A stretch of DNA of 64,000 bases, from the NCBI GenBank assembly GCA_013288945.1, contig JABDAZ010000001.1, positions 1-64,000 of the forward strand, read 5' to 3'. The notes under the pieces are model-generated. The model made no database searches and was not told where the DNA came from. It worked only from the letters and a program-made list of their open reading frames with translations. This stretch comes from Bacteroidota bacterium. Its GTDB lineage: Bacteria > Bacteroidota > Bacteroidia > Chitinophagales > Chitinophagaceae. Positions 9,272 to 17,848 of this stretch are shown one piece after another. Numbering within the stretch: the stretch's first letter is position 1; each line of letters opens with the position of its first letter. Both the position numbers and the translations under genes were made by a program.

Positions 9272-9907
9272 ATGACAGGAATAATTCATTTTGAGACATT
9301 TTTATTGACAGGAATTTTATTAAACCTGACACCAGGTAATGACACAATTTTTATTTTGACTAAAAGTATTGGACAAGGAAAAAAAGCAGGAATTGTTTCA
9401 GCGTTAGGTATTGGGACAGGAAGTATTGTTCACACAATTTTAGCTGCATTCGGACTTTCCATAATTATTGCAAAGTCAATTTTACTCTTCAACATTATCA
9501 AATTTGCAGGAGCAGCTTACCTACTTTACATTGGTTTCAAAATGCTTACTGACAAGTCGCAACTTAAAACAGACAATATTATTTCAAGTAGTTCTGCAGA
9601 CTATTGGAAAATATACAGAGACGGAATTTTCACAAATGTTTTAAATCCCAAAGTTGCTTTATTTTTTATCGCATTTCTGCCCCAATTTATAGACCCAACT
9701 CTAAAGAATACTATTTTGCCATTTATTACATTAGGAACAACTTTTATTTTGACAGGAACAATTTGGTGTTTGATATTGGCAACTTTTGCATCTGCAATTT
9801 TTAGTAAATTGAAGACTAATAAAAAAGTATCAACTTGGATAAATAAGATTTGCGGACTAACAATGATTGGACTTGGAATTAAAGTTGCATTGACTGACCG
9901 AAAGTAA
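9272..9907 (+). CDS. LysE family translocator (amino acid exporter)
   Basis: The ORF track starts at 9197, but the ATG at 9272 (MTGIIHFETFLLTGILLNL) matches the family N-terminus, giving 211 residues. The signature LLNLTPGNDTIFILTKSIGQG in TM1 and about six TM helices match LysE/RhtB exporters, which expel amino acids or homoserine lactones. NPKVALFFIAFLPQFI is the second conserved motif. The substrate is not inferable. Confidence 0.9.
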   Translation: MTGIIHFETFLLTGILLNLTPGNDTIFILTKSIGQGKKAGIVSALGIGTGSIVHTILAAFGLSIIIAKSILLFNIIKFAGAAYLLYIGFKMLTDKSQLKTDNIISSSSADYWKIYRDGIFTNVLNPKVALFFIAFLPQFIDPTLKNTILPFITLGTTFILTGTIWCLILATFASAIFSKLKTNKKVSTWINKICGLTMIGLGIKVALTDRK

Positions 9908-9918
9908 AAAACACTACC

Positions 9919-9954
9919 GTCAACATGGGGTTTGCTGCTATGCTGGCAGACGAA
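9919..9954 (+). repeat. Short dispersed repeat copy 2
   Basis: Matches 9043-9078 (CAACAT..TTTGC.GC..ATGCTGGCAGACG), again directly behind a stop codon. Confidence 0.6.
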
Positions 9955-9957
9955 TAA

Positions 9958-10063
9958 ATCCTCATCTTTTTGTTCACTATCAGCAATAGTTCCAGCCGAC
10001 GAACAAAGCCAGGCAAAAGTTCTTATCCTCATCTTTTAAACATATTCAAGCAATAGTTTCAGG
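9958..10063 (+). repeat. Degenerate tandem duplication, about 67-bp period
   Basis: ATCCTCATCTTTT followed by CAGCAATAGTTCCAG (9958-9995) is repeated as ATCCTCATCTTTT and AAGCAATAGTTTCAG (10025-10063). It lies between the LysE and DUF4386 genes. Confidence 0.5.
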
Positions 10064-10096
10064 CAAGACAAAGTAGATTGACTATTTTTATTTTCA

Positions 10097-10801
10097 ATGA
10101 TCAATAGTTCAAATAAAATTCCGCTTAGAAAAGCAGCTCTATACGCAGGAATTGTAATTCTTGTTATTGCATTGGTAGCCCCTTTTGCTGAAGTTTATTT
10201 ATATCCTAAGCTTGTTGATTTAATAAACCCGCCACAAACCATTCATAATATCATAAACAATAAAGCACTTTTTGTTTCTATGATATTCAGCTACCTGCTA
10301 ACTTTTGCAGGGGATATCGTATTGTCTTGGTTATTATACATTTTACTTGCACCAGTGCATAAACACCTTTCCTTACTGACTGCATTATTTAGACTGGCTT
10401 TTGCATTAATAGCTTTGACTGCGCTTTTAAACCTTGTTACCGTTTTTCAATTGCTAAGTACAGAAGAATATTCTGTTGCAGCTGGACAGACTCAATTGAA
10501 TACTCAGATAATATTATGTTTCAAAACCTTCAGAAGCAATTACCATTTCGGAATTATTTTTTTCAGTATTCATTTGATGTTGCTTGGTTATTTAGTTATC
10601 AAGTCTGGTTATATAAATAGAATGATGGGAGTTGTGCTCATTATTTGCGGCTTTGGTTATCTGACAGATGCTTTAAAACCCTTTTTATTCCCTAATCTCA
10701 ATTCCAGTTTCATAACCATTACTTTCTTTGGTGAATTAATTTTTATGTTATGGCTATTGATTAAAGGTTATAAAATAGAAGACAAAAACGACACAACTTA
10801 A
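10097..10801 (+). CDS. DUF4386 family membrane protein
   Basis: 234 residues with six or so TM helices. It begins IPLRKAALYAGIVILVIALVAPF and contains SYLLTFAGDIVLSWLLYILL and LFRLAFALIALTALL, all typical for DUF4386 integral membrane proteins of unknown function. It is complete and monocistronic. Confidence 0.8.
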   Translation: MINSSNKIPLRKAALYAGIVILVIALVAPFAEVYLYPKLVDLINPPQTIHNIINNKALFVSMIFSYLLTFAGDIVLSWLLYILLAPVHKHLSLLTALFRLAFALIALTALLNLVTVFQLLSTEEYSVAAGQTQLNTQIILCFKTFRSNYHFGIIFFSIHLMLLGYLVIKSGYINRMMGVVLIICGFGYLTDALKPFLFPNLNSSFITITFFGELIFMLWLLIKGYKIEDKNDTT

Positions 10802-10855
10802 ACTGGCATTAATAATCTTGATTTAGACATCATGCAAACAGCTTGGTGCAGAATA

Positions 10856-11278
10856 TTATTTTCCTTGTACTATTTTTCCTTGTGAGTCAAATACTAGATC
10901 TTTTCGGCGAATGGAACCTTTGGCTGCACGCACGTGGTACCGCGGCTGTTCTCTCGGAAAATATTCTTCAAAGCACGACACTAAGCTCCAACTTGCATAC
11001 TTCGTTTTTTTAAAACTCTGTTTTATAACTTCTGGTAACTCGTTCACACGAAGTTTTTGTGTAGACTGTAGCCATTCGCCTTTTTTGTCAAATGTTGCGT
11101 GATATTTTGCGTTCATTAAATCAAATGTGACTGTACAATATATCACATCATTTTTCCATTTTACGTTAGTTGCGTTAGCGTACTTTAATTGAAACGCATT
11201 AATAACTTTTTCGGGAATTTTTGCAAAACAAATTGTCGTCATAAAACATGCTGAAAATATTAACGCCAGGCTTTTCAT
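10856..11278 (-). CDS. Secreted PepSY-like (DUF2874-type) protein
   Basis: The ATG at 11278 (MKSLALIFSACFMTTICFAK) is preferred over the track start at 11308 because it opens a clean signal peptide. About 120 mature residues follow: IPEKVINAFQLKYANATNVKW then DVIYCTVTFD and a second repeat ELPEVIKQSFKKTKYASW. This repeated alpha-beta pattern is that of the PepSY-like/DUF2874 periplasmic proteins common in Bacteroidota. Function unknown. Confidence 0.7.
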   Translation of the reverse strand: MKSLALIFSACFMTTICFAKIPEKVINAFQLKYANATNVKWKNDVIYCTVTFDLMNAKYHATFDKKGEWLQSTQKLRVNELPEVIKQSFKKTKYASWSLVSCFEEYFPREQPRYHVRAAKGSIRRKDLVFDSQGKIVQGK

Positions 11279-11484
11279 AATATATTTTGTATCGTTTTGT
11301 AAAATCATTAATAATATATAAAAAAATATTTAGTCAAATTATACTTCGAATCAATAACGGATTTTAAAAGTGATGATAATATAACCAAAATTGGTGCCGC
11401 CATCTATCGAACTTTAAGTCCTTAAGATTAACAACATTAATGATGAAAGGAGATGAAAATACCAACCAACCTTGATTCATAATA

Positions 11485-11515
11485 TTAATGGGCTTACTTG
11501 ATGCAAGCCCATTAA
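11485..11515 (-). terminator. Hairpin 3' of the DUF892 gene
   Basis: TTAATGGGCTT (11485-11495) pairs with AAGCCCATTAA (11505-11515) across a 9-nt loop, about 20 bp past the stop of the minus-strand gene at 11536. The stem is strong and the T tract is weak. Confidence 0.55.
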
Positions 11516-11535
11516 AAAGTTAATGGCATAAACAA

Positions 11536-12060
11536 TTAATCTTCCATCATCTCATGCGCAGCTTCTTCATTAATGGATGAAACCGCGAGATCAGTTAGTT
11601 TTTCATCAGCTTGTTTTTCTTCTGAAAGCGTTTGTTCTAAAAGTGAAACGGCTTCTTCAAAACCCAATGTTTGCGCGTAACTTTTCAATGTGCCGTAGGT
11701 GGCAATTTCATAATGTTCAACTTTTTGTCCAGCGGCTATAATACCAGCATCTCTCATTGCACCTTCCTCAGTATCATCAATAATTTCTTCAGCTTCTTCT
11801 ACAAGCCCACTCATTGCATGGCATTTTTTTGCATCGGATTCTACGCCAATTATTTCAAATACTTTTTCAAGCCTGTCCACATGTCCTTTTGTTTCCTGCA
11901 AGTGACTTTCCAATGCATTTCTTAAATCTGGCGAAGAGGAAGCATCTGCCATCTTCGGAATTGCTTTTAGCAATTTTTTTTCAGCCCAGTAAATATCCTG
12001 AAGTTCTTCCTGGAAAAATTTAAAAAGTTTAGATTGATTATCTCCATTTTTTGTTGGCAT
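11536..12060 (-). CDS. DUF892 / YciF-type ferritin-like protein
   Basis: 174 residues, four-helix ferritin-like fold. The start region FKFFQEELQDIYWAEKKLLK and the repeat of E..H motifs (ESHLQETKGHVDRLEKVFE, GQKVEHYEIATYGTLKSYA, LLEQTLSEEKQADEKL) are hallmarks of DUF892 proteins, which are implicated in stress responses and can bind di-iron. It is strongly acidic and cytosolic. It stands alone with its own terminator hairpin. Confidence 0.9.
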   Translation of the reverse strand: MPTKNGDNQSKLFKFFQEELQDIYWAEKKLLKAIPKMADASSSPDLRNALESHLQETKGHVDRLEKVFEIIGVESDAKKCHAMSGLVEEAEEIIDDTEEGAMRDAGIIAAGQKVEHYEIATYGTLKSYAQTLGFEEAVSLLEQTLSEEKQADEKLTDLAVSSINEEAAHEMMED

Positions 12061-12325
12061 AAAATGATTTTTAAAAGTGAAAATTTTTATTACTTATAAT
12101 TAGATATATTTCGAAATATGTGCCGCTTACAAATCACCTTTAATGCCGTGGATACAAAAGTTTTTGAGAAAAAAAAGACTACATAAATTTTGAGTATAAT
12201 TTTGCGCATCTTTTTTTCTCAAAAAAAGAATATTATTAAAAGGTTATTCTTTGCAAAGTGAAAACATTATGTAATGCAACTTCCTATTCCATAACAGAAT
12301 GTATTCCCTATTAACAACGCATAAT
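12061..12325. other. Intergenic, no gene seen
   Basis: AT-rich spacer upstream of the DUF892 gene. I see no ORF or convincing RNA structure. It contains the promoter region of the minus-strand gene and ends at the second copy of the 285-bp repeat. Confidence 0.3.
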
Positions 12326-12613
12326 TTGTTGTACCTTTTATAAATCCATTTTGATTAATTGTTCAACCGGATATCTCACTTCCTCAACTTTTAATCATGT
12401 GGAAAAAAATTAAAATTTCTGATATTGCGTCATTAGAAAAAAACGATATTTTATGTTCAATAATTGCAGGCAATAAAATTGAATTTAGGATTGTTGCAAA
12501 TACAGCTGAATACCTAGAATTATTGTCGCTAAAATTTGACTTTATTAAAATACTTCCATTAAAAAAATTAGAGATTGAAAGATGGTATAAAAAATAGTTT
12601 GAATCTCTTTTTA
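12326..12613 (+). repeat. Direct repeat copy 2 (carries 66-aa ORF)
   Basis: Second copy of the unit at 1698-1985, same orientation, about 10.6 kb away. The upstream flank, ORF and a short 3' flank are all conserved. Confidence 0.8.
12397..12597 (+). CDS. Small hypothetical protein, paralog of 1769-1969
   Basis: 66 residues (MWKKIKISDIASLEKNDIL...), nearly identical to the product at 1769. Changes such as V to I, H to N and Q to E leave the frame intact, which suggests selection on the protein. No recognisable family, signal or TM segment. Confidence 0.6.
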   Translation: MWKKIKISDIASLEKNDILCSIIAGNKIEFRIVANTAEYLELLSLKFDFIKILPLKKLEIERWYKK

Positions 12614-12813
12614 AAATTTGGCATTATTAAAAATTATCGAATTGTGTAAAGTATAATCAAACGATCATACAAACTTTAAACGCAAAATATTAATATCAAT
12701 AAAATTTTGCTGTCTGAGAAAAGCAGCAACTATGATTTTTAAAAATAGTTATAAATTTAAACGGCATAACTACATACTGTTTATAAAAAATAAGAATAAT
12801 AGAAAATTAAATA

Positions 12814-13437
12814 ATGAGAAAAATTATTGTGACTGCAAATATTTCTTTGGATGGAGTGATGCAAGCACCCATGGGCTCTGAAGAAGATACATCTGGAAAT
12901 TTTAATTACGGAGGATGGACGGCGGCGCATGCTGATGCAATGAGTGGTAAAGCAGTTCAAAAAGAAGCAAGTCAAAAAGTAGACTATCTTTTGGGCCGAA
13001 AAACTTTTGAAATTTTTGCTTCCTTCTGGCCATCAAATGCGCAAATGTGGCCTGGCATTAATAATAGTACAAAATATGTTTTATCCAAAACGGTTAAAAA
13101 TTCGGATTGGCATAATACGGTATTCTTAGAAAATGTAGAAGAAATTCACCAGCTTAAAATTTCTGAAGGTCCCGATATTCAAGTTTGGGGTAGCAGCCAA
13201 CTTATCCATCTGCTGCTTCAAAATGGCTTAGTTGATGAAATGCATCTTAGAATTTTTCCTTTAATTCTTGGCAGTGGTAAAAAGTTGTTTGATAATAATG
13301 CGATCGCTACATCTTTTACATTAACTGAAAATATTATTACAACAAAAGGCGTTTTTATAGCCCATTATAAACGAGTTGGTGAAGTAACGCCAACTATGTC
13401 AGTTCGAAATTTAATGGATAAATATCTTAAAAAATAG
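12814..13437 (+). CDS. Dihydrofolate reductase family protein (RibD C-terminal type)
   Basis: 207 residues. It begins RKIIVTANISLDGVMQAP, the usual opening of the RibD_C/DHFR-like family, with VDYLLGRKTFEIFASFWP, DIQVWGSSQLIHLLLQNGL and VDEMHLRIFPLILGSGKKLF. This last motif (hLxxxPxhLGxGxxLF) is diagnostic. It probably uses NADPH to reduce an unknown small molecule in the cytosol. It is monocistronic. Confidence 0.88.
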   Translation: MRKIIVTANISLDGVMQAPMGSEEDTSGNFNYGGWTAAHADAMSGKAVQKEASQKVDYLLGRKTFEIFASFWPSNAQMWPGINNSTKYVLSKTVKNSDWHNTVFLENVEEIHQLKISEGPDIQVWGSSQLIHLLLQNGLVDEMHLRIFPLILGSGKKLFDNNAIATSFTLTENIITTKGVFIAHYKRVGEVTPTMSVRNLMDKYLKK

Positions 13438-13541
13438 AAAGTATAAGAAGAATATTCACTTACGCAAGAGACCGAACGCTGTTATTTTTTTGATGTATCA
13501 AAAAAAAATATTTTTTCTTGTAAATTTTCTTAATTTTCATT

Positions 13542-14102
13542 GTGAAAAAGATTGCCGCCATACTTCTTTGCGCGTTATTACTGTTTAACTGGATCGGTTA
13601 CCGATTTGTAATTTCTTATTTGCAAGACAAAGCAGATACTCAATTGGAAGCGCAACTGGACATTAATAAGTACGATGAATCCCAATTAATTTCTATAAAA
13701 ATTCCTGCAACGTATTTATCATCTTATTCCAACTCAGGAACGTTTGAACGAGTAAGCGGTCAGGTGGACATTAAAGGCATTCAATATAAATATGTAAAGA
13801 AAAGATTGTTTAATGATTCGCTGGAATATGTGTGTATAGCGGATCGCAACACAATGCAAATGCAATCTGCCAAAAATGAATTCTTCAGTTTGGTAAATGA
13901 TTTGAAACATTGCGGCCAGCAAAAAAAATCAAATTCACATACAGATTTTTCTAAAAATTTTTCTTCAGATTATTTTCCTTCTACTTCTGATCTTTTCATA
14001 AAAGATCTTTCGATTAATGATTTAAAAAAATCATTTTCTCCATCTTCAACATTGCCCCAAACAATTTTATGGGGAATAGAACAGCCGCCGGAAGCTTGTT
14101 AG
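13542..14102 (+). CDS. Small membrane-anchored protein, paralog of 18440 (GTG start)
   Basis: 186 residues starting at GTG 13542. An N-terminal membrane helix (KIAAILLCALLLFNWIGYR) is followed by an extracytoplasmic domain with ADTQLEAQLDINKYDESQL and a His/Ser-rich tail ending QPPEAC. A homolog with the same plan lies at 18440-18988, at the other end of the AhpD gene cluster. Function unknown. Because the pair brackets the cluster, a shared role in it is plausible. Confidence 0.7.
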   Translation: MKKIAAILLCALLLFNWIGYRFVISYLQDKADTQLEAQLDINKYDESQLISIKIPATYLSSYSNSGTFERVSGQVDIKGIQYKYVKKRLFNDSLEYVCIADRNTMQMQSAKNEFFSLVNDLKHCGQQKKSNSHTDFSKNFSSDYFPSTSDLFIKDLSINDLKKSFSPSSTLPQTILWGIEQPPEAC

Positions 14103-14302
14103 GTTTTTGATGTTGGATGTAAAATTGTGACACGGGTTTCGAAATCCGAGTTTCGAAATTTTGGATGCATGATAATGATTTTATTATTACAGCATTTCAA
14201 CACATTTTACTTTTTGTTTTTTGATTTTCATTCCATCTCACATCACAAATCATACATCGAACTCAGGCATCATACATTTTTCAACACTTACAACAAATCA
14301 TC

Positions 14303-14881
14303 ATGCCCTACATTCCTTTGGTGGAACATTTACCTGGCATAACAGGTTTACTTGAATATAGCAAGGACACTGCCGCGCCAATTCGCGAACTCACACAAAT
14401 TTTATTGCGGGGCCCATCCACATTAACAGAAGGCGAACGCGAATTGATTGCAACAGTTGTATCAAAAGGCAACGAATGTAAATTTTGTACAGCCGCACAC
14501 ACTGCTGCAGCCGATGTGTTATTAGGCGAACACGAAACTTCAGAAAAAGTAAAACAAGATATTTCTACAGCGCCGGTGAGTGAAAAAATGAAAGCGTTAT
14601 TATTGATTGCATCGCAGGTTCAAAAAGGCGGAAAAAATGTAACAGCTGCATTAATTGATGCAGCAAAAAAAGAAGGCGCAACTGATATTGAAATTCATGA
14701 TACGGTTTTAATAGCCGCTCTCTTCTGCCTCTACAATCGCTATGTGGACGGGCTTTCAACAATCACTCCAAGCGATCCAGATTTTTATCAAAGTTTGGGC
14801 GAACGGCTTTTTAAATATGGATACAATCGTTTGCCTCAAGGTTATGATCATTTAAAAAAGAATGGCGTTGAACAACATTAA
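14303..14881 (+). CDS. AhpD/CMD-family peroxidase-related protein 1
   Basis: 192 residues, carboxymuconolactone-decarboxylase fold. The active-site motif is GNECKFCTAAHTAAA (CxxC plus His three residues later), preceded by EGERELIATVVS. In AhpD these Cys and His form a disulfide-reducing, peroxide-linked centre. Downstream DIEIHDTVLIAALFCLYNRYVDGL is shared with the three other copies at 16350, 16977 and 17849. No signal peptide. It lies 11 bp upstream of the MFS gene and is likely co-transcribed with it. Confidence 0.87.
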   Translation: MPYIPLVEHLPGITGLLEYSKDTAAPIRELTQILLRGPSTLTEGERELIATVVSKGNECKFCTAAHTAAADVLLGEHETSEKVKQDISTAPVSEKMKALLLIASQVQKGGKNVTAALIDAAKKEGATDIEIHDTVLIAALFCLYNRYVDGLSTITPSDPDFYQSLGERLFKYGYNRLPQGYDHLKKNGVEQH

Positions 14882-14892
14882 TAACTAAAAAT

Positions 14893-16161
14893 ATGAACGA
14901 AAAAAATAATGGTTTTGCATCACCAGCAAGCAAAAATAATTTGATGGTGATATTTATTATTTGTTTTATCAGCACCATGTTTGGTGGTGTGGTTACGATG
15001 TTGATGTCGGTTTATTTACCAGTTGCCGTAAAAGATTTATTGGGAAATGTAACTGATGAAAAAATGAATGAAGTAAGTGCGTGGATCAATTGCGTATTTA
15101 TTTTCGGATGGATGTTTGGCGGTTTTATCTGGGGATTTATTTGCGATAAAATCGGAAGATCAAAATCAGTAACGCTATCAACATTAACGTATGCAATTTT
15201 TACTGTACTAACCGCATTTGCGCCATCATGGCCGCTTGTAAGCGCTTGCCGTTTTTTATCTGGTTTTGGAATTGGTGGTGTTTTAGTAACAACAACCATT
15301 TTAATTTCAGAAATATGGCCGGATAAAAAACGTGCTGTTGCATTAGGCATAGTTTCCGTTGCAATACCTGTTGGTTTTTTTGCAGCAGGTATCATTAATA
15401 ATTTTTTATCATCATGGCGCAATGCTTTTTTGTTTGGAACGATTCCTTTATTAACAGGCATCGTTTCCATTTTTGTTTTGAAAGAATCTGTAAAATGGAA
15501 AACACATGTTAATGAAGAAAGTGAAGTTTTCAGCAGGCAGCTTTTTAATAAAGAATATGCGAAAAATTTATTGAATGGCTCCGTAATATTTGGCGCAATG
15601 CTTATCGGGCTGTGGGCAATTTTTTCGTGGGCACCAACTTGGGTGCAAAGTTTTTCAATTACTGATGCGCGCGACCAGCGCGGGTTTACAGTGATGATAC
15701 TTGCAGCCGGAGGATTAAGCGGAAGTTTTTTTTCAGGCTGGGTTGTTAATGCAATTGGGTTGAGAAAAACAATGATGATGTGTTTTATAGTTTGTTTTGC
15801 ATTCGCATTTTTTGTTTTCAAAATGACAACTGTTATTTCAATGCTCACATTTGTTGAGCTTGCTGTACTTGCATTTTTCTTTGGCATAAGCCAGGGCGCA
15901 ATGGCGGTTTATATTCCATTGTTATTTCCAACTGTCGTGCGCGCGTCGGCAACTGGTTTTTGTTTTAATATCGGAAGATTGTTTACCGGAACAGTTGTGT
16001 TTTTTATTGGCGCGCTCGTGATTTTGCTTGGCGGCTATGGCAATGCAATTTTTATTTTCTCATTCATTTTTATTGTTGGATTGGTTGCAACTTATTTTTC
16101 AAAAGATATTCCTGTGGCAGAAGAAAAAGCAACATTGCTTACAGGAATTGTTGTTGAATAA
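14893..16161 (+). CDS. MFS transporter
   Basis: 422 residues with about 12 TM helices. The TM2-3 loop GGFIWGFICDKIGRSKSVTL is the MFS signature, and a halfway equivalent SGWVVNAIGLRKTMM follows the central loop. General similarity is to the metabolite or aromatic-acid:H+ symporter branch. The substrate is unknown. It sits between AhpD-like genes 1 and 2, suggesting it moves the compound those enzymes act on or detoxify. Confidence 0.88.
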   Translation: MNEKNNGFASPASKNNLMVIFIICFISTMFGGVVTMLMSVYLPVAVKDLLGNVTDEKMNEVSAWINCVFIFGWMFGGFIWGFICDKIGRSKSVTLSTLTYAIFTVLTAFAPSWPLVSACRFLSGFGIGGVLVTTTILISEIWPDKKRAVALGIVSVAIPVGFFAAGIINNFLSSWRNAFLFGTIPLLTGIVSIFVLKESVKWKTHVNEESEVFSRQLFNKEYAKNLLNGSVIFGAMLIGLWAIFSWAPTWVQSFSITDARDQRGFTVMILAAGGLSGSFFSGWVVNAIGLRKTMMMCFIVCFAFAFFVFKMTTVISMLTFVELAVLAFFFGISQGAMAVYIPLLFPTVVRASATGFCFNIGRLFTGTVVFFIGALVILLGGYGNAIFIFSFIFIVGLVATYFSKDIPVAEEKATLLTGIVVE

Positions 16162-16349
16162 AGAACCAATGTACAAGAGTGCGACGCAACAGGAGATGAT
16201 TAATGAAACAAAAGATTGGACAATACATTTAATTTGAAAATTTGAAAATGTGCAAATGTGGAAATTGAAATAAAAGTTCAGGTTTAAAAATTATTAATAA
16301 AAACACGATTAAAAAAATTACAAATCATTAATTAAAAATCATAAATCAA

Positions 16350-16889
16350 ATGGCACATATTAATGTTCCGGAAGGTGTTCCGGGAATAAGAAGTTTAGTA
16401 ATGTTTCGCCCGGAAACGGGAAAACCATTGTACGATTTGGCGCAGGTTTTATTGCGCGGAGAATCTACACTAACGCCTGCGGAACGAGAACTGATTGCTG
16501 CGTATGTTTCGAAAAGAAATGAATGTATGTTTTGCATGAGCAGCCACGCAGCGGCATCAAGAAGTTTGTACAAAGATGAAAGAAATATGGTTGATGAAGT
16601 GTTGCATGATATGCAACATTCTTCAGTGAGTGATAAAATGAAAGCGTTGTTAAACATTGCAGGCAAAGTGCAGATATTGGGAAACAAAGTAACGCAAGAA
16701 GATATTAATGAAGCAAGAAAATATGATGCAACTGATAAAGAAATTCATGACACGGTTTTAATTGCTGCAACTTTTTCAATGTATAATAGATACGTTGATG
16801 GCCTTGCAAGCTGGGCTCCCACCGACGCGGCGGTGTATGACGAAATGGGAGATCGGTTAGCGGAGAAAGGTTATGTAACTCCAAAATAA
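16350..16889 (+). CDS. AhpD/CMD-family peroxidase-related protein 2
   Basis: 179 residues. The active-site motif is RNECMFCMSSHAAASR, with TPAERELIAAYVS before and DKEIHDTVLIAATFSMYNRY after. It is co-directional with its paralogs. The leader just before the ATG is an AAATC-rich stretch (AAAAATCATAAATCAA) that recurs before paralog 3. Confidence 0.87.
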   Translation: MAHINVPEGVPGIRSLVMFRPETGKPLYDLAQVLLRGESTLTPAERELIAAYVSKRNECMFCMSSHAAASRSLYKDERNMVDEVLHDMQHSSVSDKMKALLNIAGKVQILGNKVTQEDINEARKYDATDKEIHDTVLIAATFSMYNRYVDGLASWAPTDAAVYDEMGDRLAEKGYVTPK

Positions 16890-16976
16890 TTGTTGATTAA
16901 TAATTAGTAATTAAAAATTATTAATGAAACAAAGGATTAATAAATCGTACATCACACATCTAAAATCATACATCAA

Positions 16977-17543
16977 ATGGCACATATAAAATTACAGGAT
17001 GGATTGCCGGGAATTCGCGGGCCAATGGCTTTTAGCCCGCAAACTGCAAAACCTTTAAATGCACTTGCAGAGGTTTTATTGCGAGATGATAATAACACAT
17101 TAACACGCGGCGAACGCGAGTTGATTGCAACTTATGTTTCGTCATTAAATGATTGTTTTTTTTGCCAGAATATTCATGGCGCCATTGCGGGGCATTATCT
17201 GGATTACGACATTAATAAAATTGATGCGGTGAAAAAAGATTTTAATGCAACATCAATTTCTCCAAAATTAAAATCATTATTATCTATAGCCGCAAGTGTG
17301 CAACGCGGCGGAAAAAATGTTACGCCAGAACAAATTGAAGCCGCAAAAAACGAAGGTGCAACTGATAAAGAAATTCACGACACGGTATTAATCGCTGCTG
17401 CATTTTGTATGTTCAATCGTTATGTTGACGGACTTGCAACATGGGCGCCGGAAGATCGACAGTTTTATGTGAACCGCGCGAAACAGCGTGCTGAAGAGGG
17501 TTACATTGATTTTGATTTATATAATGTTAGTGTGAAAAGTTAG
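16977..17543 (+). CDS. AhpD/CMD-family peroxidase-related protein 3
   Basis: 188 residues. The active-site motif is LNDCFFCQNIHGAIAG, with the CxxC and His intact. DKEIHDTVLIAAAFCMFNRY is shared with copy 4. It is followed by a roughly 300-bp gap holding a REP-like inverted repeat, so copy 4 may be transcribed separately. Confidence 0.87.
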   Translation: MAHIKLQDGLPGIRGPMAFSPQTAKPLNALAEVLLRDDNNTLTRGERELIATYVSSLNDCFFCQNIHGAIAGHYLDYDINKIDAVKKDFNATSISPKLKSLLSIAASVQRGGKNVTPEQIEAAKNEGATDKEIHDTVLIAAAFCMFNRYVDGLATWAPEDRQFYVNRAKQRAEEGYIDFDLYNVSVKS

Positions 17544-17547
17544 TGTA

Positions 17548-17649
17548 TGGCTGTTAGCTATTAGCCGTTAGCTGTTGGCTTTTGTAAATAAAGAGATTGA
17601 TTAAAAAATCAAATAGAAGCCAAGATTAACAGCTAAAAGCGAATAGCCA
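17548..17649. repeat. REP-like imperfect inverted repeat
   Basis: The left arm TGGCTGTTAGCTATTAGCC (plus a second half GTTAGCTGTTGGCT, 17548-17580) faces the right arm AGCCAAGATTAACAGCTAA and AGCGAATAGCCA (17618-17649). The whole can fold into an imperfect long hairpin. It has the look of a dispersed genomic repeat or small non-autonomous element. The rest of the gap to 17848 holds nothing I recognise. Confidence 0.55.
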
Positions 17650-17848
17650 ATTCACAAATTTTACAAACTAAAAAATTTTTTTTTGCCAAGCAATCCATTT
17701 TGTATTAAACATTTGTTGCGTCGCACACTTTTACTTTTGGTTCATTATTCAGCAAAAAAAGTTAATGAATAATTGAATGGAAAATTGGATTTTGTTTTTT
17801 GGATATTGGACTTTATAAAATTTTATTAACAACAAAAATTTAAAAACT

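Noticed and set aside
9043-9954. True integron attC sites
   Set aside because: The repeats lack clear R/L core boxes with the GTTRRRY consensus, and no integron integrase is present in the window.
9601-10032. Minus-strand 143-aa ORF
   Set aside because: Mostly antisense to the LysE family gene and the repeat region. Composition is not protein-like.
15012-15887. 291-aa minus-strand ORF
   Set aside because: It lies antisense inside the clear MFS transporter gene and has low-complexity composition. It is a shadow frame.
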